Shown in pieces: positions 40,702 through 48,092 of a DNA stretch of 64,000 nt; positions within the stretch are counted from its first letter, which is position 1; every line of letters starts with the position of its first letter. The position numbers and the translations under genes were made by a program. The stretch lies in the NCBI GenBank assembly GCA_038874475.1, contig JAVZCJ010000002.1, positions 200,964 through 264,963 of the forward strand, read 5' to 3'. The notes beneath the pieces were generated by a model. It had not been told where the DNA came from, did not search any database, and saw only the letters and a list, made by a program, of their open reading frames with translations. The stretch is from Nitrososphaerota archaeon. GTDB taxonomy: Archaea; Thermoproteota; Nitrososphaeria_A; Caldarchaeales; JAVZCJ01.

Positions 40702-41919
40702 TTAAATTTTTTTCGTAGATGCTATTGAAGATATTATTCTCTTTATATTTTCTTCTATTTCAATCGGTAATCCAAGAATTCTAGTATCTACAAACCCCCT
40801 CACAATCATTGATATTGCTTCATCTTTAGGTATTCCTTTACTCATTAAATATTCTATTTGTTCTTCAGCTATTTTACCAATTGCAGCTTCATGTGTAAGT
40901 TCTGAATCATCAATTAATGCATTTAATTCTGGAATTGCGATAACTTTAGCTTTTTTAGATAATAAAAGACTGCTACATTCCATATGTCCTTTAGTTTTTT
41001 CTCCTATCCCAATTATTCTTCCTCTTGCAAATAATTGTGCCTCATCATTTATAATTGCTCTTGTTAATATTCTTCCACTTGATCTTCCCCCTTCTAAATT
41101 TATTTCACTTCCTACATCAATTAAAGATTTTCCCCAAATGTTTAAAATAGAATTAAATTCTACTTTTGAATTTTCTCCTTTTAAATAAGCTATTGGAAAA
41201 GTTTGTAAACTATTTACTTCTCCTATTAAAATATAATTGCTTATAAATGTTCCATTATTTTCTATTATTGCTCCAGTTCTAGGTCTAACATCTGCTTTAC
41301 TTGGCCATTTATGAATCATTGTAAATATTAATTTTGCATTATTTTTAATATAAAATTCTGTAATTCCTATATGTAATGCTTTATCAACTAATCTATGAGC
41401 TGTACATCCACTTAAAACTTGTACTTCAGAATTTTCTTCAGCTATAACTATATTATGAACATTTTGATTGAATGATTTGCTTCCTATTAACATACAGGAT
41501 TGTATTGGAAGAGTGACTTTCACATTTGGCATTACTCTAAAAAAATATCCATCATCCCATTCGATTGCAGCTCTAGCAGTAAATTTATCCATATCTGGTC
41601 TTATTGTTTCCCAAAAATAATCTAATAACCAATCATGCTTTTTAAATGCTTCTCTTATACTCATAACTTCTATTTTTCCATCATAAATTTTTGAAATATA
41701 TTCATAAAATGGTTTATGGTCTAATTGAACATATGCTCCAGCTTTTTTTATATTTAAATCTATTCCAACATTATATGCTTCATTTTCAATTTGCTTAATA
41801 GAATTTATTAATGAAGAAGGTAATCTACTATATTCTGAAAAATCTATATTTAAACCATATTTAGGTGGCTTATCCAATGCATTTTTAGCTAATTCTAAAA
41901 TTTTTTGCAAATCTCGCAT
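40702..41919 (-). CDS. sufB: SufB-type Fe-S cluster scaffold protein (minimal SUF)
   Basis: 405 residues. SufB/SufD beta-helix core with EVQVLSGCTAHRL, IIENNGTFISNYILIGEVNSLQTFPIAYLKGENSKVEFNSIL, GHMECSSLLLSKKAKVIAIPELNALIDDSELTHEAAIGKIAEEQIEYLMSKGIPKDEAISMIVRGF. The conserved Glu/His of the SufB active region are in this last block. A single SufB with SufC and no separate SufD matches the minimal archaeal SUF (SMS) arrangement. Overlaps sufC by 25 nt. Confidence 0.92.
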   Translation of the reverse strand: MRDLQKILELAKNALDKPPKYGLNIDFSEYSRLPSSLINSIKQIENEAYNVGIDLNIKKAGAYVQLDHKPFYEYISKIYDGKIEVMSIREAFKKHDWLLDYFWETIRPDMDKFTARAAIEWDDGYFFRVMPNVKVTLPIQSCMLIGSKSFNQNVHNIVIAEENSEVQVLSGCTAHRLVDKALHIGITEFYIKNNAKLIFTMIHKWPSKADVRPRTGAIIENNGTFISNYILIGEVNSLQTFPIAYLKGENSKVEFNSILNIWGKSLIDVGSEINLEGGRSSGRILTRAIINDEAQLFARGRIIGIGEKTKGHMECSSLLLSKKAKVIAIPELNALIDDSELTHEAAIGKIAEEQIEYLMSKGIPKDEAISMIVRGFVDTRILGLPIEIEENIKRIISSIASTKKI

Positions 41920-42611
41920 TTTTCATAACCTCCTTTAGCTATATCCTTAAGTACTTCCATTGGTTCTCCATAACAAGCAATTTTTCCATTTAATAAAACA
42001 TATGCTTTGTCTACTTCTACGTAATTTAATATTAATCCTTGATGAGTTACTATTATTCCAGAACAATTATTTTCTAATAAAGTTGAAATAGATTTGCCTA
42101 TTACTCCAAGGTTTATAATATCTACACCTGAATCCGGTTCATCGATTAATGCTAATTTAGGTTTTTGATTATAAAGTAGCATGCATTCAATTCTTTTCAT
42201 TTCTCCTCCAGAAAAACCTATGTTTATTTCTCTTTCAAAAAATTCTATTGGAAAATTAAATTTTTTAGCAATTTCATCAAAATCATCTTTTTTCAATCCA
42301 AATTTATTTAAAATATCTGATATTCTAACTCCTTTTATAGAAGGTGGAAATTGAAAAGCCATTCCTATTCCTAATTTTGCTCTTTCATCTATTGAAAGAT
42401 TTGTTATATCTTTTCCTTTAAATATTATACTCCCTTTAATAATTTCAATAGGTGAAAGACCCATTATTGCTTTTAATAAAGTTGTTTTTCCAGAACCATT
42501 TGGACCTAAAAGAACAATTTTTTCATTTTCTTCAATCTCAAGATTTATCCCATTTAATATTTTTTTACCCATAATTTCTACGTGCAAATCCTTAATTTCT
42601 AAAATTTTCAA
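41895..42611 (-). CDS. sufC: SufC Fe-S assembly ATPase
   Basis: 238 residues. ABC ATPase with Walker A GPNGSGKTTLL, Q-loop FQFPPSIKGV, signature GFSGGEMKRIE and Walker B LALIDEPDSGVDI. The residues after Walker B match SufC rather than transporter ATPases. It drives SufB dynamics during Fe-S cluster assembly. First gene of sufC-sufB(-DUF123). Confidence 0.95.
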   Translation of the reverse strand: MKILEIKDLHVEIMGKKILNGINLEIEENEKIVLLGPNGSGKTTLLKAIMGLSPIEIIKGSIIFKGKDITNLSIDERAKLGIGMAFQFPPSIKGVRISDILNKFGLKKDDFDEIAKKFNFPIEFFEREINIGFSGGEMKRIECMLLYNQKPKLALIDEPDSGVDIINLGVIGKSISTLLENNCSGIIVTHQGLILNYVEVDKAYVLLNGKIACYGEPMEVLKDIAKGGYEKCEICKKF

Positions 42612-42700
42612 AATTTTTCCTCCATTTAAAATTAATCTTAAGGCTAAATATATATGTAAGAAAAAATAATACTCATTAAAAAATTTATTCGTGAATAAAA

Positions 42701-43567
42701 ATGAAAAGTGAAGTATTTACTATAGATGAAAAATTTGTTGAAAATGTTATAAAGCCTAGAAAAAAGGATTCTCATAAAGGAGATAATGGAATAGTAGCTA
42801 TTATTGGAGGAAGTTGGTTATATCATGGAGCGCCTTATCTTTCAGCTTTAGCTGCTTTAAGAAGTGGAGTTGATTTAGTTTATTTAGCAGTTCCAAAACA
42901 AATATCTATTGCAATAAGATCATTAAATCCAAATTTAATAGTAATTCCATTACCTGATGCAAAATTAACTAAAGGATGTGTAAATAAACTTCTTAAATGG
43001 CTTCCAGAAATTAATTCAGCTGTTATTGGTCCTGGAATTTCAAAACAAAAAACAGATGGAATTAAAGAATTAGTTAAAGAATTGATTTTTAGAAAAGTTA
43101 GTTTAGTTTTAGATGCAGAAGCTCTTCAACAAGACGTAATTGAAATTCTTAAAGGTAAAAAAATTGTAATAACTCCTCATGCAGGAGAATTTAAAAGATT
43201 ATTTAAAATAGAATTAAATTCAAATATTGAAAATAGAATTGAAATTGTAAAATCTAAAGCTAAAGAATATAATTTTACAATACTTCTTAAAGGTGCAATA
43301 GATATTATTTCTAATGGTGAAAAAACAGCTATAAATAAAACAGGTTCTCCTGCTATGACTGTTGGTGGCACAGGAGATGTATTATCAGGATTATTAGCAG
43401 GCATTTTAAGTCATGGTGTAGATGCTTTTGATGCAGCAGCTGCAGCTGCATATATTAATGGATTAGCCGGAGAAAAAGCTGCTGAAAAATATGGATTGCA
43501 TATTCTTGCAACAGATGTTATAGACGAAATTCCTGTTGTAATGAAGAAATTTGATAAAATAGTTTAA
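42701..43567 (+). CDS. nnrD: ADP/ATP-dependent NAD(P)H-hydrate dehydratase
   Basis: 288 residues. YjeF C-terminal (ribokinase-like) domain: HKGDNGIVAIIGGSWLYHGAPYLSALAALRSGVDLVYLA, VLDAEALQQDV, IVITPHAGEFKRLF, and GSPAMTVGGTGDVLSGLLAGILSHG with catalytic Asp. It repairs hydrated NAD(P)H. The epimerase domain (NnrE) that is often fused at the N-terminus is missing, so an epimerase, if present, is encoded elsewhere. Divergent from sufC. The 90-bp gap has AAATATATATG as a likely TATA region. Confidence 0.93.
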   Translation: MKSEVFTIDEKFVENVIKPRKKDSHKGDNGIVAIIGGSWLYHGAPYLSALAALRSGVDLVYLAVPKQISIAIRSLNPNLIVIPLPDAKLTKGCVNKLLKWLPEINSAVIGPGISKQKTDGIKELVKELIFRKVSLVLDAEALQQDVIEILKGKKIVITPHAGEFKRLFKIELNSNIENRIEIVKSKAKEYNFTILLKGAIDIISNGEKTAINKTGSPAMTVGGTGDVLSGLLAGILSHGVDAFDAAAAAAYINGLAGEKAAEKYGLHILATDVIDEIPVVMKKFDKIV

Positions 43568-43599
43568 GAATAAAAAGGATTTATAAATATTCGTTATCT

Positions 43600-44019
43600 T
43601 TAGACTTCTTCAGGTGTTGCAGTTTTTATATATCTATTAATTTTCTTCTGAAGTCCTTCATCTCTTGTTATGAAAGCTTTAACTTTTTGCTGTAATGCTG
43701 TGCTTAAATGATAAGCATCATGTATGCTTATGTTATCTCTTAAAACAAAAATCGCAGCTTGCTTTGTCATTGTTTTATTTAATGAGACAATCTCTAAATT
43801 TTTTATATCTTCAATCGATGCTATAGCTTTATCAATTAATTCTATATATCCGCTTTCTGCCATATCTAATGCTATTTCTAATAATGTAATCGATGAAGTT
43901 ACAGCTTGATACTTGCCATTGTTTATCTCTTCTAAAAATTTTTTTGATTTTTCATAAAAATTCCTTTCTTTATAAATAACATTTAAAAATATATTAGTGT
44001 CTAAATAATAAACATTCAT
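43600..44019 (-). CDS. vapC: VapC-type PIN-domain ribonuclease toxin (second pair)
   Basis: 139 residues. Begins VYYLDTNIFLNVIYKERNFYEKSKKFLEE, with the first PIN Asp, then SSITLLEIALDM (Glu) and ISIHDAYHLSTALQQKVKAFITRDEGL with the further acidic residues. It overlaps the antitoxin gene by 4 nt. Confidence 0.9.
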   Translation of the reverse strand: MNVYYLDTNIFLNVIYKERNFYEKSKKFLEEINNGKYQAVTSSITLLEIALDMAESGYIELIDKAIASIEDIKNLEIVSLNKTMTKQAAIFVLRDNISIHDAYHLSTALQQKVKAFITRDEGLQKKINRYIKTATPEEV

Positions 44020-44270
44020 ATTTCTTTCCTAGTTTCTTTATCAATTTTTTCTCGCAATTTTCGAATAGTTTCAATACTTGATTTTTCTCTTGGAATTAGA
44101 AGTAAATTAGCTAAGGTTTCTACAGGATTTTGAATTCTTGGTCTTAATAAAATTCCAAATGGAAGCAATTCAGCTTTAATTTCAGCCCCTTCATTTATAC
44201 CAATTGCTTTTCTAAGTTTTTTAGGTATTACAATAACTCCTTTTTTTCCGACTTTTATAATTTCTTCCAA
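44016..44270 (-). CDS. vapB: VapB-type AbrB antitoxin (second pair)
   Basis: 84 residues. AbrB-fold DNA-binding domain: IIKVGKKGVIVIPKKLRKAIGINEGAEIKAELLPFGILLRP. A C-terminal helix (IETIRKLREKIDKETRKEI) should bind the PIN toxin. Start is TTG, with only a weak purine-rich leader. Different in sequence and operator from the first VapB, so the two modules should be orthogonal. Confidence 0.85.
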   Translation of the reverse strand: MEEIIKVGKKGVIVIPKKLRKAIGINEGAEIKAELLPFGILLRPRIQNPVETLANLLLIPREKSSIETIRKLREKIDKETRKEI

Positions 44271-44285
44271 TTTTTCTCAATATTG

Positions 44286-44305
44286 TTAGATAAATTTAGA
44301 TAAAT
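44286..44305. repeat. Tandem 10-bp repeat upstream of vapB (second pair)
   Basis: TTAGATAAAT occurs twice without a spacer, 16 bp upstream of the TTG start of vapB. It could be an operator for the antitoxin, in tandem rather than palindromic arrangement. Confidence 0.4.
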
Positions 44306-44408
44306 TTAAACTTTTAAATGGAAAGTAAATTTAACAAATATTTTTTAAAAAAAAAGGTTTAAGTAAAAATATACTCTGAAATAATATTGAGTTTGAGTTT
44401 TAAAATTA

Positions 44409-44783
44409 GTGCTAAAAATGAAGTTATCACGATATTTGAAAATTCTATTTAACATTCCTATATTACTTATGGTTATTAACGTGGTATTTCTAGGAATAGG
44501 ACCTAGCTTCATTTTAGTTTATGCATTAATAATACTTAGAGGAGTAACAGGAGTAATCTTAGCTGTGTATCTTTACACTCTATATAAAGAAACTAAGCAT
44601 GAATATATTCTTACAGTAATTAAATTATTCATACTTATTTGGGCTTCTATAGAAATTAGCTTTATATTTTTCAGATATCCTTATGTAATTATCTTTTCAA
44701 TAATAATTATTTCTATTTCTACTGCAATTTTTTTAAGGAGCTATCATAATTGGCGTAAAAGACAACAAAAACAAGCATGTTAG
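44409..44783 (+). CDS. Small multi-pass membrane protein, unknown
   Basis: 124 residues with about four hydrophobic helices (IPILLMVINVVFLGIGPSFI, LVYALIILRGVTGVILAVYLY, ILTVIKLFILIWASIEISFIF, YPYVIIFSIIIISISTAIFLR) and a basic, Gln-rich tail (NWRKRQQKQAC). GTG at 44409 or ATG at 44418 is the start. It contains CGA and CGT arginine codons, which are rare in neighbouring genes. No family recognised. Confidence 0.55.
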   Translation: MLKMKLSRYLKILFNIPILLMVINVVFLGIGPSFILVYALIILRGVTGVILAVYLYTLYKETKHEYILTVIKLFILIWASIEISFIFFRYPYVIIFSIIIISISTAIFLRSYHNWRKRQQKQAC

Positions 44784-45017
44784 GCTACATAAAGAATATC
44801 AAAATATCACAATCATACTAATTGATAACCAAATAATAAGTAGTTAAATTAAAAATTTTTGCATAATAATAGAAAGCTGCTTAATCCAAGATTTACACAT
44901 AGATAAACATGTCTTATCTGAAAATTTAAAAAAAGATATTAGTAGAACTTTTCAAAGAATCTAATGCTTGAAATATCTTTAAATTGAAGGAATTTTAGAT
45001 AAAAATGGTGTTATAAA
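44784..45017. other. Intergenic stretch without recognised features
   Basis: 234 bases with no open frame of note. The promoter of the second membrane gene may lie near the right edge (ATATCTTTAAATTG). Confidence 0.35.
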
Positions 45018-45563
45018 GTGTTAAAAACCAATACGATTTGGTTTTTGCTATATTTTTGTGCATTTTGCTTAATTATTGCTATGGTAGCTTTGGTTATCTC
45101 TCTAATAAATTCTGTCATACTCATTTTTGTTATAGGGATACTTCTTGTTACTGGTGTTGTTTTATTCATTAATCTTATTTTGGGGCTTTATTTATGTTAT
45201 CGTCAAATCAAATCCTATGAAGCAAAAACGATCAAAAGTTTATTCCGTACAAAATATATTTTGCTTATTCCAGCAAGTCTCTTTATCTTTCTTTTAATGA
45301 TAATTGTAAACCCAGATTTATTGATTGCTAGCATTATTCCAATTCTCCTTATGCTATTTTATGTTTTACATCATAAAACTGAACCTCAGAAAGCTCATTT
45401 TATCATTAGAATTCTTTTGCTATTTATATTTTTCATGTCATTATCGCTCATACTTAAACAAGCGGGATTAATAAATTCTCCTCAAGCACTCTTGTTTATG
45501 AGCATAGGTATTATGATGATGATTTTCTACTGTCAAAGGCTCTTAACTACTTACATAAATTGA
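45018..45563 (+). CDS. Multi-pass membrane protein, unknown
   Basis: 181 residues with five to six hydrophobic helices (IWFLLYFCAFCLIIAMVALVISLI, SVILIFVIGILLVTGVVLFINLILGLYLCY, TKYILLIPASLFIFLLMIIV and others). A cytoplasmic loop reads YRQIKSYEAKTIKSLFR. Start is GTG. CGT codons for arginine and a somewhat less AT-rich third position differ from the surrounding genes and suggest transfer. Not recognised. Confidence 0.55.
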   Translation: MLKTNTIWFLLYFCAFCLIIAMVALVISLINSVILIFVIGILLVTGVVLFINLILGLYLCYRQIKSYEAKTIKSLFRTKYILLIPASLFIFLLMIIVNPDLLIASIIPILLMLFYVLHHKTEPQKAHFIIRILLLFIFFMSLSLILKQAGLINSPQALLFMSIGIMMMIFYCQRLLTTYIN

Positions 45564-45677
45564 CCAAGTAAACAATAATAATGAGTATATATGAACTTAA
45601 CTAAAAAAGATATTACAGTTAAAACTTTTTATTAAAAAGAAAAAAGTAAATTGAAAATTAGATTAAAATTTTCTTAA

Positions 45678-45970
45678 ATATTCGAAGTTATTTTCATCCT
45701 CTTCCTAACGATCTCTACTTTTGCTGAAGATATTAAAGTACTTACTTTGTTAGTGATTGTCCCCATACTTAGTTTTATATTATATTTATTTTATTATTTC
45801 GATATTATGAAACAAAATCTTACGGTATTACTTCCACTAATAGCCTTTCCCTTAATTACAATCATTTTTTGCTTATTGAAGATTTCTATTTACAATTAAT
45901 AGCATTACTTATAATTCCCTTTTTAATATTAATTTTATCTAAAATCTTATTTAGATTAAAACTAAAATGA
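45678..45970 (+). pseudogene. Degraded hydrophobic membrane-protein gene
   Basis: An open frame from after TAA at 45675 encodes a hydrophobic chain (VIFILFLTISTFAEDIKVLT, then LLVIVPILSFILYLF) to TAA at 45897. A +2 frame starting at 45896 then continues with LIALLIIPFLILILSKILF and a TGA at 45968. No usable start codon precedes the first part. Together they look like one small membrane gene disrupted by a frameshift, similar in character to the two intact hydrophobic genes just upstream. Confidence 0.4.
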
Positions 45971-46054
45971 TTCCAGCCTTTAGACTTTCTAATATTTTTA
46001 TGAAAAGGAAATAAATATAAATAATTTCATTTTTATATATTTTAAGGATGGATA

Positions 46055-47428
46055 ATGAATATTAAAGAAGAAATTTTTAGAGCATATGATATTAGAGGAA
46101 TATATAAAAAAGACTTAAATGAAGAAATTGCTGAAATTATTGGTAAAGCATTTGGAACATTTATAGGAGAAAATAAGAAAATTGCTATTGGAAAAGATGT
46201 AAGAATTAGTAGTGAAAATTTAGAGAAATCTTTTATTAATGGATTATTAAAAACTGGATGCCAAATAATTCCAATAGGTTTAATTCATACACCATTATTA
46301 TACTTTGTTATAATACACTATTCTTTAGATGGAGGAGTAATGATTACTGCTAGCCACAATCCTCCAGAATGGAATGGTTTTAAATTATGTAAAGAAAAAG
46401 CTATTCTCTGTGGCCAAGGAATGGGAATGGAAGAAATAAAATCGATAGCTTTCTCTAAGAAATTTAATATTTCAAATAAAGGTAAAATTATTAAAAAGGA
46501 GAATATAATAGATGATTATAAAAAATTTATTTTAAGTAAAATCGAAATTGAAAAAGGTTTAAGAATAGGCATAGATCCTGGAAATGGTTCTTGTTCAATA
46601 ATTGCTAAAAAAGTACTTGAAGAAAAAGGTTTAGAAGTTTTTTCTATAAATGATTTTCCAGATGGAAGATTTCCAGCTCATTTACCTGAACCAACTGAAG
46701 AAAATCTTAAAGAATTACAAGAATTGGTAATAGAGAAAAATTTAGATTTTGGAGCTGGTTTCGATGGAGATGGTGATAGAGCTGTTTTTATAGACGATAA
46801 AGGTAGAATAATAAGAGGAGATATAGCTTTAGCAATTTTAGTTAATCATTATTTAACAAAAGAAAGGCCTGAAAAAATTGTTTATGAAGTTAGTTGCTCA
46901 AAAGCATTAGAAGAAACTATTAGAGAAAAAGGCGGCGTACCTATAATTAGTAGAGTTGGACATGCTTTCATTTTAGATAAAATGATTGAAGAAAATGCTT
47001 TATTTGGAGGAGAAATAAGTAGCCATTTATACTTTAGAGAAATATATGGCTTAGATGATTCAATTTTTGCTTGTTTAAAAATGTCCGAATTATTATCTCA
47101 ATCAAATTCTAGTTTATCTAAATTGGTTGAAAAAATTCCAAAGTATTATTCTATTCCACCAAAGAATTTTGATTGTCCAGATAATTTAAAATTTAAAATT
47201 GTAGAAGAAATAAAGAATGAAATGATTAAAGAAGGATATGAAACAATTGCAATAGATGGAGTTAGAGTTGAATTGAATGAAGGATGGTTTCTTATAAGAG
47301 CATCGAATACTCAACCTCAAATAAGAATGATAGCTGAAGCGAAAAATGAAGGAACATTAAATAAAATAGTAAACTTTGCTAAAGAAAAATTATTTGAAAA
47401 ATTAAAAGAAGAAAATATCAAAAGGTAA
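46055..47428 (+). CDS. manB: Phosphomannomutase/phosphoglucomutase family enzyme
   Basis: 457 residues. Alpha-D-phosphohexomutase: FRAYDIRGIYKKDLNEE, MITASHNPPEWNGFKL with the phosphoserine, GAGFDGDGDRAVFID metal loop, and GGEISSHLYFREIYGLDDSIFACLKM sugar-binding loop (GGE(M)S). RASNTQPQIRMIAEA is the phosphate-binding loop. It interconverts hexose 1- and 6-phosphates; mannose versus glucose versus glucosamine cannot be decided. The degraded prepilin peptidase gene follows after 5 nt. Confidence 0.92.
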   Translation: MNIKEEIFRAYDIRGIYKKDLNEEIAEIIGKAFGTFIGENKKIAIGKDVRISSENLEKSFINGLLKTGCQIIPIGLIHTPLLYFVIIHYSLDGGVMITASHNPPEWNGFKLCKEKAILCGQGMGMEEIKSIAFSKKFNISNKGKIIKKENIIDDYKKFILSKIEIEKGLRIGIDPGNGSCSIIAKKVLEEKGLEVFSINDFPDGRFPAHLPEPTEENLKELQELVIEKNLDFGAGFDGDGDRAVFIDDKGRIIRGDIALAILVNHYLTKERPEKIVYEVSCSKALEETIREKGGVPIISRVGHAFILDKMIEENALFGGEISSHLYFREIYGLDDSIFACLKMSELLSQSNSSLSKLVEKIPKYYSIPPKNFDCPDNLKFKIVEEIKNEMIKEGYETIAIDGVRVELNEGWFLIRASNTQPQIRMIAEAKNEGTLNKIVNFAKEKLFEKLKEENIKR

Positions 47429-47433
47429 TCATA

Positions 47434-48068
47434 ATGTTCCTTTATCTAAGACAAGCATTATCTTTAATAATGCTATTAATATGTTCTTATGAAGATATAA
47501 AAACAAGAGAAATAAATGATAAAATTTGGATAATATTTTCTCCAATTGGAATAATAATAACATTAATAGAATTCTTTTTAAAATTCATAGATTTTCAAAA
47601 TTTGTTGGAGGAGCAGATTCAAAAGCATTAATCACGTTATCTTTTTTAGACCCAATAAATTTAAATAAGAATATAATTCATCCATTTAATTCAATAATTG
47701 TTTTAACAAATAGTTGTATAATTTCTTTAATAATTCCTTTATTTCTTTTTATTTATAATTTATATAGAATATTAAATAAAGAGAAAATATTTGAAGGATT
47801 TGAAAATGAAAAAATATATAGAAAAATGTTTGCATTATTTATTGGATATAGAACAAAGAATATTAAAAAAAGATATGCAACTTCTATTGAGAAAAAAATT
47901 AATGATAAAAAGAAATTTGTTTTTACATTACTTGAAGATGAAATAGAATTTGTATCAAATGAAAATACATGGGTTACCCCAAGTATTCCATTAATTGTTT
48001 TTCTTTTATTTGGATATATTATTAGTATTATTTATGGAGATATTTTAAAGATATTCGTTCCAATATAA
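47434..48068 (+). pseudogene. Frameshifted archaeal A24 prepilin peptidase (FlaK/EppA-like)
   Basis: The first frame (47434-47631) encodes RQALSLIMLLICSYEDIKTREINDKIWIIFSPIGIIITLIEFF, i.e. TM1, the first catalytic Asp region and TM2. The rest is in another frame: KFVGGADSKALITLSFLDP (the GxxD catalytic motif) and the C-terminal KKFVFTLLEDEIEFVSNENTWVTPSIPLIVFLLFGYII typical of archaeal preflagellin/prepilin peptidases. The frames switch near 47580-47605. About 20 residues (TM3) expected between REIND and GGAD are also absent. This points to an internal deletion that is not a multiple of three, or an assembly fault. An intact enzyme would process class III signal peptides of pilins and archaellins. 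Confidence 0.8.
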
Positions 48069-48092
48069 GATCTTAATTTAAAATAATGATTT

